This document shows positions 1-8,266 of a DNA stretch of 64,000 nt, piece by piece. A program made the position numbers and the translations under genes. Source of the stretch: Haloglomus salinum (GTDB taxonomy: Archaea; Halobacteriota; Halobacteria; Halobacteriales; Haloarculaceae); contig NZ_CP101153.1 of the NCBI RefSeq assembly GCF_024298825.1, positions 3,844,001 through 3,908,000 on the forward strand, read 5' to 3'. Position 1 is the first letter of the stretch. Every line of letters begins with the position of its first letter. The notes beneath the pieces were generated by a model. That model saw only the letters and a program-made list of their open reading frames with translations, ran no database searches and was not told where the DNA came from.

Positions 1-116
1 GTTGCCTCGTCGGCGAACGCCTCGAGGAACGGCGTCGTCTCGTTCGCGTGGCCGTGGAGGCTGGTATTGCGGGCCCGGACACTGTCGAGCACCACCAGCA
101 GGACGTTCGGCTGCAC
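1..116 (-). CDS. Sulfatase-family protein, N-terminal fragment
   Basis: Only the first 38 codons are in the window; the gene runs off the left edge. The start is a GTG at 116-114, because an in-frame TAG lies just upstream. The peptide contains PNVLLVVLDSVRARNTSLHG, the first strand and metal-binding Asp of the alkaline phosphatase/sulfatase superfamily, followed by TTPFLEAFA, also typical of haloarchaeal sulfatases. Members hydrolyse sulfate esters or act as phosphoglycerol transferases. It is divergent from a glycosyltransferase, so a role in surface glycan metabolism is plausible but inferred. Confidence 0.75.
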   Translation of the reverse strand, partial: MQPNVLLVVLDSVRARNTSLHGHANETTPFLEAFADEA

Positions 117-227
117 AGCCGTACTCTACCCACGCGGCACATATGTCCTGCCATCCCTCCCGGACCGCGGACGACCGCCTGTCGTCGTCCGGAACCGGCT
201 TGTAGCCGGGGGCTGTCCGGTCACGGC

Positions 228-1133
228 ATGACGGACGTGGCGCTCGCGACGAAGGTGTTCTCGCGGGCGGACAAGCTGGATGCCCTCCTGAACTCCGCCG
301 GCGCCGCCGGACTGGACGCGGTGTACGTCGCCGACGACGGCGAGCCGAGCGACCGCAAGGAGGAACTGTACGCCGCGGAGTACCCCTTCGACCTGACGGT
401 GCTCGACCTGGAGTACGATGCCGGGCTGGGCCAGGGCCGGAACGCCATCGTCGAGGCCAGCGACGCCGAGTACCTCCTCGTGGTCGACAGCGACCACCGC
501 GTCCCGGGGAACGTGGACACGCTGGTCGCCCAGGCCGAGGCCCGGCCGGACCTGGGCGGCATCAGCGGCCTCCTCTACGAGGACGGGAAGATACGGGGCA
601 CCTGCCACGACCTCCACGAGCGCGGGGACCTGCTGCTCCGGGACGTTCGCGAGGACAAGCCCGTCGAGATGGTGGCGGGGGCCCCGCTCGTCGAGTTCGA
701 CTTCCTCCCGAACGTCGTGCTCCTCCGGCGCGAGTGCCTCGAGGCGCAGGCCTGGGACGACGAGTACGTCATCGGGAAGGAGCACCTCGACTTCTACGTA
801 GCCCACGCGAAGCGGACCGACTGGCGGTTCGCCGTCTCGCCGACCGTCCTGTTCGAGCACCGGCCCGGCGGTGACGAGGGATACGTCTCGAACCGCGAGA
901 GCGCGGCGAAACTCGAACACAGCAAGGAGTACTTCCTCGAGAAGTGGGACTACCGCCAGGTCCTGCTCGGGCAGACCGACTGGACGGATGCGACGCGCCG
1001 GCAGGGCACGACCGACCACCTCGTCGAGTGGGGCATCAAGCGCGCGTTCCTCTCGCTTCCGCCCGCGGTGCAGGCGCCGCTCATGGACGCTCGCGACGCC
1101 GTGCGACGACGACGGAACCGGCCGCCGCTCTGA
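228..1133 (+). CDS. Family 2-type glycosyltransferase
   Basis: This 301-aa protein has a GT-A fold signature. The N-terminal strand is followed by an acidic VADDGEPS motif (about residues 34-41) and the nucleotide-sugar/metal DxD motif appears as VVDSD (85-89). EHLDFY near residue 185 resembles the ED-type catalytic-base region. There is no membrane segment, so a cytoplasmic enzyme acting on a lipid- or protein-linked glycan is likely. The ATG at 228 was chosen over an earlier in-frame start at 48 because the extension is Arg/Pro-rich non-coding-like sequence that overlaps the divergent sulfatase promoter. The sugar donor cannot be deduced. Confidence 0.75.
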   Translation: MTDVALATKVFSRADKLDALLNSAGAAGLDAVYVADDGEPSDRKEELYAAEYPFDLTVLDLEYDAGLGQGRNAIVEASDAEYLLVVDSDHRVPGNVDTLVAQAEARPDLGGISGLLYEDGKIRGTCHDLHERGDLLLRDVREDKPVEMVAGAPLVEFDFLPNVVLLRRECLEAQAWDDEYVIGKEHLDFYVAHAKRTDWRFAVSPTVLFEHRPGGDEGYVSNRESAAKLEHSKEYFLEKWDYRQVLLGQTDWTDATRRQGTTDHLVEWGIKRAFLSLPPAVQAPLMDARDAVRRRRNRPPL

Positions 1134-1289
1134 GGCGGCGCCCCGCCGTCTTCCACGCGTGTAACTCCATCCGATACATCACCGAGTGCCACGAAGGCCG
1201 TGTGTCCGCGGCGGGCGGTCGGCCCTCCGAGTGACCCGGGACCCCGTCGCGGACGAAGCTTCAAGTGACGGCTCCCCGACTCGGTGGGC

Positions 1290-2297
1290 ATGACCTTCGA
1301 CGCGGCACTGGACGGCACGCTGATGCTGTCGGACCACTCCAGTATCGACGAGGCCGTCGCGCAGGCGCAGCGATACGAGGACCACGGGTTCAGGCGCGTC
1401 TCGATGGGCGAGGTGACCGGGTGGAACATCGTGCCGGTGCTGACGGCCATCGCCCGTGAGACCGGTATCGGTATCTCGAACGACGTGTTCTCGCCGCCGT
1501 CTCGCTCGCCGGCGATGCTGGCACAGACCGCACTCACCCTCCACGAGGCCAGCGACGGCGACTACCGGATGGGCCTGGGGCCGTCCTCACCCGCACTGGT
1601 CGAGCGGTGGCACTCGGGGGAGTTCGAGCCGGCGCTCCGCCGCACACGGGAGACCATCGACATCGTCCGCGCGGTGTACGAGGGCGGGAAGGTGTCCTAC
1701 GACGGCGATGTCTACGAGATGGGCGGGATGGGCTACGACCGCCAGGTCCCGGACGACCCGCCGGCCATCGACCTCGCGACGCTCGGGCCGAAGGCGGTGG
1801 AGATGACGGGCCGGTTCGCGGACGGCTGGGTCCCGCAACTGTTCACGGCCGACGGTCTCCGCGACCGTCTCGAGGACCTCGAGCGGGGGGCTGACCTCGG
1901 GGACCGCGACGCGGACGACGTGCGCGTCGCGCCGCTGGTGCGCACGTTCGCCCACGAGAACGGCGACCACGCGCGGTCGATGGCCCGGCAGATGGTGGCC
2001 TTCCTCATCGGCGCGTACGGGCCGTTCTACGGCAACTCCGTGGCCGAGCAGGGGTATCCCGACGCCGTCGAGGAGATACGTGCCGCCTGGGAGGAGAAGG
2101 ACACGGCTGCGATGGCCGCCGCGCTCCCGGACGAGGCGCTCGAGGGACTCGCCGCCGCGGGGACGCCCGAGGAGGTCCGCGAGCACTACCGCGACCTCGC
2201 GAGCGTCGACGGCGTCGACGCCGTCCGTTGCGGGTTCGTCGCCGGGATGAGCCAGGACGACAAGGTGACGACGATGGCCGCGCTCTCCGAACTGTAA
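1290..2297 (+). CDS. F420-dependent LLM-class oxidoreductase
   Basis: A 335-aa luciferase-like (LLM) TIM-barrel protein. Features of the family are the N-terminal strand followed by SIDEAVAQAQRYEDHGF, the phosphate-binding region YRMGLGPSSP, and the helix with TRETIDIVRAVYEGG. In haloarchaea these enzymes use coenzyme F420 rather than FMN. The natural substrate is unknown. A GTG lies two codons upstream of the chosen ATG. It is a stand-alone gene facing the same way as the SDR downstream. Confidence 0.8.
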   Translation: MTFDAALDGTLMLSDHSSIDEAVAQAQRYEDHGFRRVSMGEVTGWNIVPVLTAIARETGIGISNDVFSPPSRSPAMLAQTALTLHEASDGDYRMGLGPSSPALVERWHSGEFEPALRRTRETIDIVRAVYEGGKVSYDGDVYEMGGMGYDRQVPDDPPAIDLATLGPKAVEMTGRFADGWVPQLFTADGLRDRLEDLERGADLGDRDADDVRVAPLVRTFAHENGDHARSMARQMVAFLIGAYGPFYGNSVAEQGYPDAVEEIRAAWEEKDTAAMAAALPDEALEGLAAAGTPEEVREHYRDLASVDGVDAVRCGFVAGMSQDDKVTTMAALSEL

Positions 2298-2383
2298 CGC
2301 CCGACCGCCGGGGAGAATCCCGTCCCCGCAGCGGGGTCACTGTCAAACAATACCATTATCCCCCGGCCACCTGAACGTCGCAT

Positions 2384-3259
2384 ATGAGTCTCGAGAGGCC
2401 GGACCTCGAAGGCAGCACGGCATTCATCACCGGAACCACCCGCGGCATCGGCAAGTCCATCGCGCTGGACCTGGCCGAGCGTGGGTGCAACATCGTCTCG
2501 ACCGGCAAGACCAGCGAGAACAACGACTACGGCGAGGACAAGGGTCTGGAGGGAACCATCGAGCAGACCGCCCGCGAGTGCGAGGAGAAGGGCGTCGAGG
2601 CCCACCCCATCGAACTGAACGTCCGCGACGAGGAGGTCGTCGAGGCTGCCGTCGAGGAGGCCGTCGACCACTTCGGCGAGGTCAACATCCTCATCAACAA
2701 CGCGTCGGCCATCCAGCCCGCCAACGTCGAGGACCTGCCCGCCAACCGGTTCGACCTGCTGACCGACGTGAACGTCCGCGGGACGTACATCACCTCTCGG
2801 GCGTTCATCCCGCACCTCCGCGAGGCCGATGAGGACTCGTGGATCCTCACGAACGCGCCGCCCGTCCGCACCGACCGGAAGACCGGCGGCTCGGCCTACG
2901 CGTGGTCGAAGATGGGGATGAGCTTCATCACGCTCTCGCTGGCCGGCGAACTGGCCGGCGACGACATCGGCTGCAACTCCTTTTGGCCAGTCACGGCCAT
3001 CGATACGCGCGCGACCCGGCACTTCGGCATGGGCACGGAGGACGACTGGCGGACCCCGCAGATCGTCTCGGACACCGTGCTCGGCATCCTGAACGAGGAC
3101 CCCGCCGAGTTCACCGGGAACGCCGTCTACGACGAGGACTTCCTCGTCGAGAAGGGTATCACGGACCTCTCCGAGTACAACCTGACCGAGGGCGACCCAC
3201 ATCCGATGTCGGCCCAGATGGTCGACCCCGAGTACGAGCGCCCCGCCGAGCTGCAGTAA
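2384..3259 (+). CDS. SDR-family oxidoreductase (HSDL2-like)
   Basis: A 291-aa short-chain dehydrogenase. The Rossmann glycine motif is TGTTRGIG (16-23), the NNAS motif is at 105-108, and the active-site YxxxK is Y172/K176 in YAWSK. The pattern ILTNAPP at 154-160 aligns with the ILNxSPP of HSDL2-type proteins, but the catalytic Ser is Ala158 here. Family members are linked to fatty-acid metabolism, consistent with the acyl-CoA genes nearby. Activity may be altered by the Ser loss; NAD(P) binding itself looks intact. Confidence 0.8.
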   Translation: MSLERPDLEGSTAFITGTTRGIGKSIALDLAERGCNIVSTGKTSENNDYGEDKGLEGTIEQTARECEEKGVEAHPIELNVRDEEVVEAAVEEAVDHFGEVNILINNASAIQPANVEDLPANRFDLLTDVNVRGTYITSRAFIPHLREADEDSWILTNAPPVRTDRKTGGSAYAWSKMGMSFITLSLAGELAGDDIGCNSFWPVTAIDTRATRHFGMGTEDDWRTPQIVSDTVLGILNEDPAEFTGNAVYDEDFLVEKGITDLSEYNLTEGDPHPMSAQMVDPEYERPAELQ

Positions 3260-3347
3260 CGTCGGACACGTCGAGGGCACGACCGCCTGAACGTCCCGAC
3301 CACCACGGCAGCCGACGGCCGGTTTCAGCCGGCCCCTCGATTGTCGG

Positions 3348-4160
3348 TTACAGGAGTTCGTCGTCGAGCGCTTCGGCGGCATCCACCACCGCGCCCGTGA
3401 CGAGCCGCGGCTCTCCGTCCGCCGTCTGTTCGGTGATACGCCCGATGTCCCGCACCCACATGTAGGACCCGTCGGCGCGTTCGATGCGGTACTCCACGTC
3501 GTACGTCTCGGCATCTCCGGAGTAGTGGTCGCGCATCGCAGTCATGGCACGCTCGTAATCGTCCGGATGGAGCAGGTCGGTGAAGTCCTCGTAGTGTTCG
3601 AATCGGTCGGGGTCGTAGCCCAGCATGTGCGCCTTCCGGTCGTCGAACACCACCTCGCCGCTCTGTGCGTTCAGCTCCCAGCAGGCGAGGTCGCCGCTGA
3701 ACATCGCGGTCTCGAACTGATTCCGGAACCGTTCGAGTCGCTCGCGGTGCTCCCTGCGTTCGGTGACATCACGCGAGATGACCAGCGAGCAGCCGGTCTC
3801 CGGTTCCCACGGCGTCACGATGGAGCGGAACCAGACGGCCGAGTCGCGCTCGGTCTGGACCCGGTGCTCCACCTCGTGACTGGAACCCTCGGGAGACTGA
3901 TAGACGCTGTCGAGGGTCTTCTCGATTGGGAACTCGTCCTCGAGATCGACGAACTCGTCGATGGACCGGCCGAGCGCCGCCTCGGGCGAGATTCCGAAGT
4001 ACGTCTCGAAAGCCGGACTCACGTATCGGATCTCGTTAGCCTCGCCGAGTACCCAGACGAGGGCTCCAGTGGCCTCGAGCAGCTGCTCCGATATCTGCCG
4101 TTCGTCTATCTCCCCTCGCCCACTACCCGAGTCCGCCCCACTCTCTCCCGGAATCGCCAT
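3348..4160 (-). CDS. Tandem PAS-domain sensor protein without kinase
   Basis: A 270-aa protein with two PAS/PAC domains, roughly residues 25-140 and 145-262. The first contains the IRYVSPAFETYFG core and ends in SRDVTERREH. The second contains GDLACWELN, LHPDDYERAM and the PAC pattern YRIERADGSYMWVRDIG. No HisKA, HATPase, receiver or output domain follows, so it would act by protein-protein contact or be a stand-alone sensor. The start at 4160 gives a soluble N-terminus; the long upstream extension is shadow sequence. Confidence 0.75.
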   Translation of the reverse strand: MAIPGESGADSGSGRGEIDERQISEQLLEATGALVWVLGEANEIRYVSPAFETYFGISPEAALGRSIDEFVDLEDEFPIEKTLDSVYQSPEGSSHEVEHRVQTERDSAVWFRSIVTPWEPETGCSLVISRDVTERREHRERLERFRNQFETAMFSGDLACWELNAQSGEVVFDDRKAHMLGYDPDRFEHYEDFTDLLHPDDYERAMTAMRDHYSGDAETYDVEYRIERADGSYMWVRDIGRITEQTADGEPRLVTGAVVDAAEALDDELL

Positions 4161-4305
4161 ACAGCCGCGTGGGACGCTATCACATAGGCGGTGGAGGTGA
4201 AATCGAACTGTGAGCCGGGACCGAGAAACCCCACACAAGTTGCCGCAACCTGCGCCCGTACCTGGCGCCTGGCAGATGCCTGGAGAACCGAAACCGCGGA
4301 CGCCC

Positions 4306-5100
4306 TTACTCCCCGTCGAACTCGGGGTCGCGCTTCTGTGCGAACGCCGTGATGCCCTCGAGATGGTCGTCGGTCTGCGCGCAGTCGGCCATCCCCTGTG
4401 TCTCGTGAGCCAGTTGCGTCGGCATGTCGTTGGCGTACGACTCGTCGAGCAGTCGCATCGTCCGGCCCAGCGCGACTGTCGGCCCTTCGGCGATGCGGGT
4501 GACGACCTCGTCGAGGCGATCGTCGAACTCGTCCTCGGGGACGGCCTCCGTGGCGAGTCCACGCTCGGCGGCGTCGGCCGCGCTGACCTGCTCGTTGAGC
4601 AGGACGAGCCGTTTCGCCTCGCGCCGGTTGACCGTGCGCGGGAGGTAGAAGGTGGAGCCACCGTCACCGGTCATCCCGATTCTGGGGTAGCCGTACTGGA
4701 AGTAGGCGTCCTCGGAGGCGATGGTGTAGTCGCCGGCGATGGCCAGCGAGAAGCCCGCGCCGACGGCGGGACCGTTGATACCCGTGACGACCGGCACCTC
4801 GGCCTGGTGGAGGTGGAGCATCGCGTCGTGGAGGACGGCCGCGCCCTTCCGGAAGCCGCGGGCGGGCGTCGCCGCATCGGCGCTCCCGAGGTCCAGCACG
4901 TCGCCGCCGGCGCAGAACACGCCGTCGGAGCCGGTCAGGACCAGACACCGTGGTCGGTCGTCCTCGAGCTGGACGAAGATGTCCGTCAGCTCGTCGATCA
5001 TCGTCCGGTTCATCGCGTTCATCTTGCTCGTGCTGTCGATGACGACGTGCCGGACGCCGTCCTCGTCGGACACGCGGAAGTTCTCGAATTCGTCGCTCAC
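4306..5100 (-). CDS. Enoyl-CoA hydratase/isomerase family protein
   Basis: A 264-aa crotonase-fold protein. The oxyanion-hole segments are VFCAGGDV (about 61-68) and the GPAVGAGFSLAIAGD region (about 109-125), followed by YPRIGMTGDGGSTFYL. The fold hydrates or isomerises enoyl-CoA thioesters; the exact reaction is not certain because several branches share these motifs. It is monocistronic. A second crotonase domain is fused to a dehydrogenase at 11035-13002, so this copy may serve a side branch of beta-oxidation. Confidence 0.85.
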   Translation of the reverse strand: MSDEFENFRVSDEDGVRHVVIDSTSKMNAMNRTMIDELTDIFVQLEDDRPRCLVLTGSDGVFCAGGDVLDLGSADAATPARGFRKGAAVLHDAMLHLHQAEVPVVTGINGPAVGAGFSLAIAGDYTIASEDAYFQYGYPRIGMTGDGGSTFYLPRTVNRREAKRLVLLNEQVSAADAAERGLATEAVPEDEFDDRLDEVVTRIAEGPTVALGRTMRLLDESYANDMPTQLAHETQGMADCAQTDDHLEGITAFAQKRDPEFDGE

Positions 5101-5150
5101 GACCCGCTGGTCATCCCGAGGATACGTAGCCTTTCGGGGGTCGCCGTCGG

Positions 5151-5351
5151 CTACTCGCGGAGCCGGAGCGTCCGACTCGCGACCGCGTTGCAGGACGGGC
5201 AGGTCCGCTGGTAGCGAACCCGGCCGCCATCGGTTTCACAGCGCCACTCGGCCGCGTCGCTCCCGCACTCCGGACAGCGAGACTCGGTCTCGGTCAGCCG
5301 GTCGCGCAGCCGGTCGAGCGCCGTGATTCCGGTCGGGCCTTGCACTGCCAT
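5151..5351 (-). CDS. Small double-CxxC zinc ribbon protein
   Basis: A 66-aa protein with RCPECGSD and TCPSCNAV knuckles about 25 residues apart, which should form one zinc ribbon. The C-terminus is basic (RTLRLRE). Haloarchaea encode many such one-domain zinc finger proteins; most have no assigned function, and no catalytic residues are visible. Confidence 0.7.
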   Translation of the reverse strand: MAVQGPTGITALDRLRDRLTETESRCPECGSDAAEWRCETDGGRVRYQRTCPSCNAVASRTLRLRE

Positions 5352-5419
5352 GGGTTGTCATACACAATCGACCGTGATAAATCGAACGGGCGCCCGTATC
5401 GACGGGTCGAACCACCGTC

Positions 5420-5872
5420 TCACAGCCCATATCGGGCGAGGAAGCCAGCCAGCAGCACCCCGACGCCGCCCACCTCCGCAACGACGAGCGCGACCATCGC
5501 CCCGGTCACGAGGCGCGGGTCGAGTTCACGCTCACCCAGCACGTGTGGCCGGGCGAACTGGTTGTCCGTATCCTGCAACACGCCGTGGACCACGTACGAG
5601 GCGACGGCACCGGCGAAGAACACCTGCGGGAGCGCGACGGCCGCGACGGTGACCGGTTCCGAGAACGGCGCGACGGTGGCGAGTTCGAACAGCACCAGCG
5701 CCGCGAACGAGTAGAGCAGCGACGCCCGGTGGGCGATGTCGACGTACGTGGGGGCGCTGGCCGCCCCGTCGGCCGTCGCACGGATGTGAGCGTACTTCCA
5801 GACTCCGGTCAGGAGCCCGACCAGCAGGAACGACCCGCTGCCGAACAGAGCGAGTTGTGCCGCGGCGCGCAT
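5420..5872 (-). CDS. Four-helix integral membrane protein
   Basis: A 150-aa protein with about four hydrophobic helices, near residues 6-24, 48-66, 72-98 and 123-145. A short polar loop carries VLQDTDNQFARPH. The ATG at 5872 puts the first helix at the very N-terminus; the longer upstream frame is Arg-rich and unlikely to be translated. I do not recognise the family. No charged or metal-binding motif in the membrane suggests a transporter or oxidase. Confidence 0.6.
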   Translation of the reverse strand: MRAAAQLALFGSGSFLLVGLLTGVWKYAHIRATADGAASAPTYVDIAHRASLLYSFAALVLFELATVAPFSEPVTVAAVALPQVFFAGAVASYVVHGVLQDTDNQFARPHVLGERELDPRLVTGAMVALVVAEVGGVGVLLAGFLARYGL

Positions 5873-5988
5873 ACCCGACCGTGCGACGACCGCCGCCTCA
5901 ACCTGCCGGTTCGTACGGCGTCCGTCAACTGCCCGCGCACCGGCTGGCAACCGAACCCGTTTTGTCCGCGCCCGGACCACGGACGGGT

Positions 5989-6312
5989 ATGCCGTTCGTG
6001 ACTCGGCTCACGCTCCAGTCCGGGGACCGCGAGACACTCGAGCGGGTCGTCACCGACATCAAGGAGCGGGCCGAGCGCAAGGGCGTCGAGCTCCGTGGGC
6101 CGAACCCGGAGCCGCAGCGGGACGTGACGGCGCCCCAGTACCGCCGGCTCGACCCCGATGGGGGACGGTTCGAGGGCTGGACCTACCCGGTCTACGTCCG
6201 CTCCATCGTCATCGTCGGCTACGACGACTTCGCACGGAACGTGGCCGGCGCCGACTACCCGTCGAGTATCCACATCGAGGCAGACATCGAACAGGTCAGC
6301 AATCCCGGCTGA
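5989..6312 (+). CDS. uS10-like protein (ribosomal S10/NusE fold)
   Basis: A 107-aa protein that follows the architecture of archaeal ribosomal protein uS10. It has an N-terminal strand VTRLTLQSGD, then helix ETLERVVTDIKERAERKGV, then the loop LRGPNPEPQRD and the strand YPVYVRSIVIVG. The essential chromosomal uS10 normally sits beside an elongation factor gene; this copy is isolated and divergent, so it is best seen as a paralogue. Whether it enters ribosomes or acts in transcription like NusE is unknown. Confidence 0.7.
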   Translation: MPFVTRLTLQSGDRETLERVVTDIKERAERKGVELRGPNPEPQRDVTAPQYRRLDPDGGRFEGWTYPVYVRSIVIVGYDDFARNVAGADYPSSIHIEADIEQVSNPG

Positions 6313-6455
6313 GCCGCCGGGCAGAACCGGGCGACAGGTGCGCGAGTTCGTGACGCCGACAGCGCTCCCACAGCCCCGCGCTCGACGGTTCGCATCGATA
6401 TCGCCGCCGGCTACCGCTCCGAGCGTTTAACCCCCCAGCCGACCAGCGGACGGGC

Positions 6456-7796
6456 ATGAGCGAGAGTTCCACCGGTCCGGACGGCGACTCACCGGACCCC
6501 GGTCCCACGGCCCCCGACCACCTCGTCGCCCTGCGGCGCGACCTCCACCAGCACCCCGAGCCCGCGTGGCGGGAGTTCTACACGACCGCGCGCATCGTCG
6601 AGGAGCTCGAACGGATCGGCGTCGACGACCTCTATCTCGGCCCGGACGCCATCGACCCCGAATATCGGGTCCAGGTCCCCGAAGCCGCCGAACTCGCGGA
6701 GTGGCGCGAGCGGGCCCTGGACGCAGGTGCCGACCCCGACGTAGTCGAGCGCCTCGGGGAAGGTGTCACCGGCGCGGTCGCGGTCGTCCGACAGGGCGAT
6801 CACGAGAACGGGCCCACCATCGCGCTCCGCGTCGATATCGACGCACTCCCGCGGGCGGAATCGACCGACGACGACCATCACCCGGCCCGCGAGGGGTTCC
6901 GCTCGGAGACGGGCGCGATGCACGCCTGCGGCCACGATGCACACGCCACGTTCGGCATCGGTGTCCTCGAACAGGTCAGGGAGAGCGACTTCGAGGGGAC
7001 GCTGAAGCTCCTCTTCCAGCCTGCAGAGGAGGTCATCGGCGGCGGGAAGCCGCTGGCGCACTCGGGCCACCTCGACGACGTGGACGATCTGCTCGCGGTC
7101 CACGTCGGACTCGACCACCCAACCGGCGAGGTGGTCGCGGGCATCGACGGGTTCCTCGCGGTCACACAGCTCCGGGCCGAGTTCACGGGGGACCCCGGCC
7201 ACGCCGGCGCGCACCCCGAGGAGGGCCGCAACGCCGTGCAGGCGATGGCGACGGCGGTCCAGAACCTGTACGCCATCCCGCGACACAGTGACGGCGCGAC
7301 CCGTATCAACGCGGGCCAGGTGGGCGGTGGGTCGGCCTCGAACATCATCGCCGAATCGGCGCACATCCAGGGCGAGGTTCGGGGCGAGACGACCGCCCTG
7401 CGGGACTACATGCTCGACCGAGCAGAGCGCGTCATCGAATCCGCGGCGACGATGCACGCCTGCGAGATGGCCATCGAGAACGTGGGCGAAGCGCCGTCGG
7501 CGACGAGCGACGAAGCGCTCGTCTCGCTGGTACAGGACGTGGCAGGCGAGGTCGCCGGCGTCGACTCTGTCGTCCACCGCGACGACCTCGGCGGGAGCGA
7601 GGACGCGACCGAACTGATGCGGCACGTGCAGGAGCGCGGCGGACGGGCCGCGTACGTCTGTGTCGGCACCGATCACCCCGGCGGGCACCACACGTCGACG
7701 TTCGACGTGGACGAGCGCTCGCTCCCCATCGGTATCGACCTGCTGACCGAGTCGGTGCTCCGGGTCGCCCGCGAGCGGCCGCCGGTGACGAACTAG
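6456..7796 (+). CDS. M20-family amidohydrolase
   Basis: A 446-aa zinc-dependent hydrolase of the M20D group (AbgB / IAA-amino acid hydrolase-like). The N-terminus has LRRDLHQHPEPAWREF. The metal site includes MHACGHDAHA (about 153-162) and the catalytic Glu pair in FQPAEEV (about 187-193), with a late His in TDHPGGHHTS. The dimerisation domain begins near GHAGAHPEEGRNA. Such enzymes release amino acids from N-acyl or aminobenzoyl conjugates. An inserted stretch at about 62-110, before LRVDIDALP, is longer than usual for the group. Confidence 0.85.
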   Translation: MSESSTGPDGDSPDPGPTAPDHLVALRRDLHQHPEPAWREFYTTARIVEELERIGVDDLYLGPDAIDPEYRVQVPEAAELAEWRERALDAGADPDVVERLGEGVTGAVAVVRQGDHENGPTIALRVDIDALPRAESTDDDHHPAREGFRSETGAMHACGHDAHATFGIGVLEQVRESDFEGTLKLLFQPAEEVIGGGKPLAHSGHLDDVDDLLAVHVGLDHPTGEVVAGIDGFLAVTQLRAEFTGDPGHAGAHPEEGRNAVQAMATAVQNLYAIPRHSDGATRINAGQVGGGSASNIIAESAHIQGEVRGETTALRDYMLDRAERVIESAATMHACEMAIENVGEAPSATSDEALVSLVQDVAGEVAGVDSVVHRDDLGGSEDATELMRHVQERGGRAAYVCVGTDHPGGHHTSTFDVDERSLPIGIDLLTESVLRVARERPPVTN

Positions 7797-7873
7797 CCTC
7801 GGGCGATTCCATCCTGCCCGGACTCGCCCGTGTGGCCCATGCCGTTTTGTGTCGCCCCCCGGAACCAACCGCC

Positions 7874-8254
7874 ATGACGATGGCCGACGCCGAGCAGCTC
7901 GCCAGGTTCTGTCTGGAGCAACTCGGCGACGAGGTTCGCGCGGTCGGACTGGTCACCGACGGCGCCGTCGAACCGACCTACATGCGCGACGACCTGCAGC
8001 GCCGCTACACGGAGAGCGAGCTGGACGGGCTGGAGGACGCGGCAACGGAGACCGCCGGGGCACTCCACGGCCTCAACACCTACCACACCTCCCTGGGGCA
8101 GTCCCACGCCGGCCTGTTCGCCTTCGAGGATGCGTTCATGCTCCTGATTCCCTGCGGTGGCGGGGAGGAGGCCGCCTACGTCTCGCTGGAGCGCTCGGTG
8201 AGCGAGGACCTGTCCGCCTTCATCAAGCGGTGCAACGACGAACTGTTCTCCTGA
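7874..8254 (+). CDS. Haloarchaeal protein of unknown function
   Basis: A 126-aa acidic soluble protein. It has an N-terminal helix (DAEQLARFCLEQLGDEVRAV), a central helix around ATETAGALHG and C-terminal strands (LFAFEDAFMLLIPC, EAAYVSLERSV). The mix of strands and helices is reminiscent of roadblock-type folds, but that is only an impression. It starts 78 bp after the amidohydrolase stop and may be co-transcribed. Confidence 0.6.
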   Translation: MTMADAEQLARFCLEQLGDEVRAVGLVTDGAVEPTYMRDDLQRRYTESELDGLEDAATETAGALHGLNTYHTSLGQSHAGLFAFEDAFMLLIPCGGGEEAAYVSLERSVSEDLSAFIKRCNDELFS

Positions 8255-8266
8255 CGGGTCCGGGCG

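Noticed and set aside
4161-4667. Extension of the PAS protein to 4667
   Set aside because: The extra 169 residues are Arg/Ser/Thr-rich and overlap the enoyl-CoA hydratase gene; the ATG at 4160 begins the acidic PAS protein.
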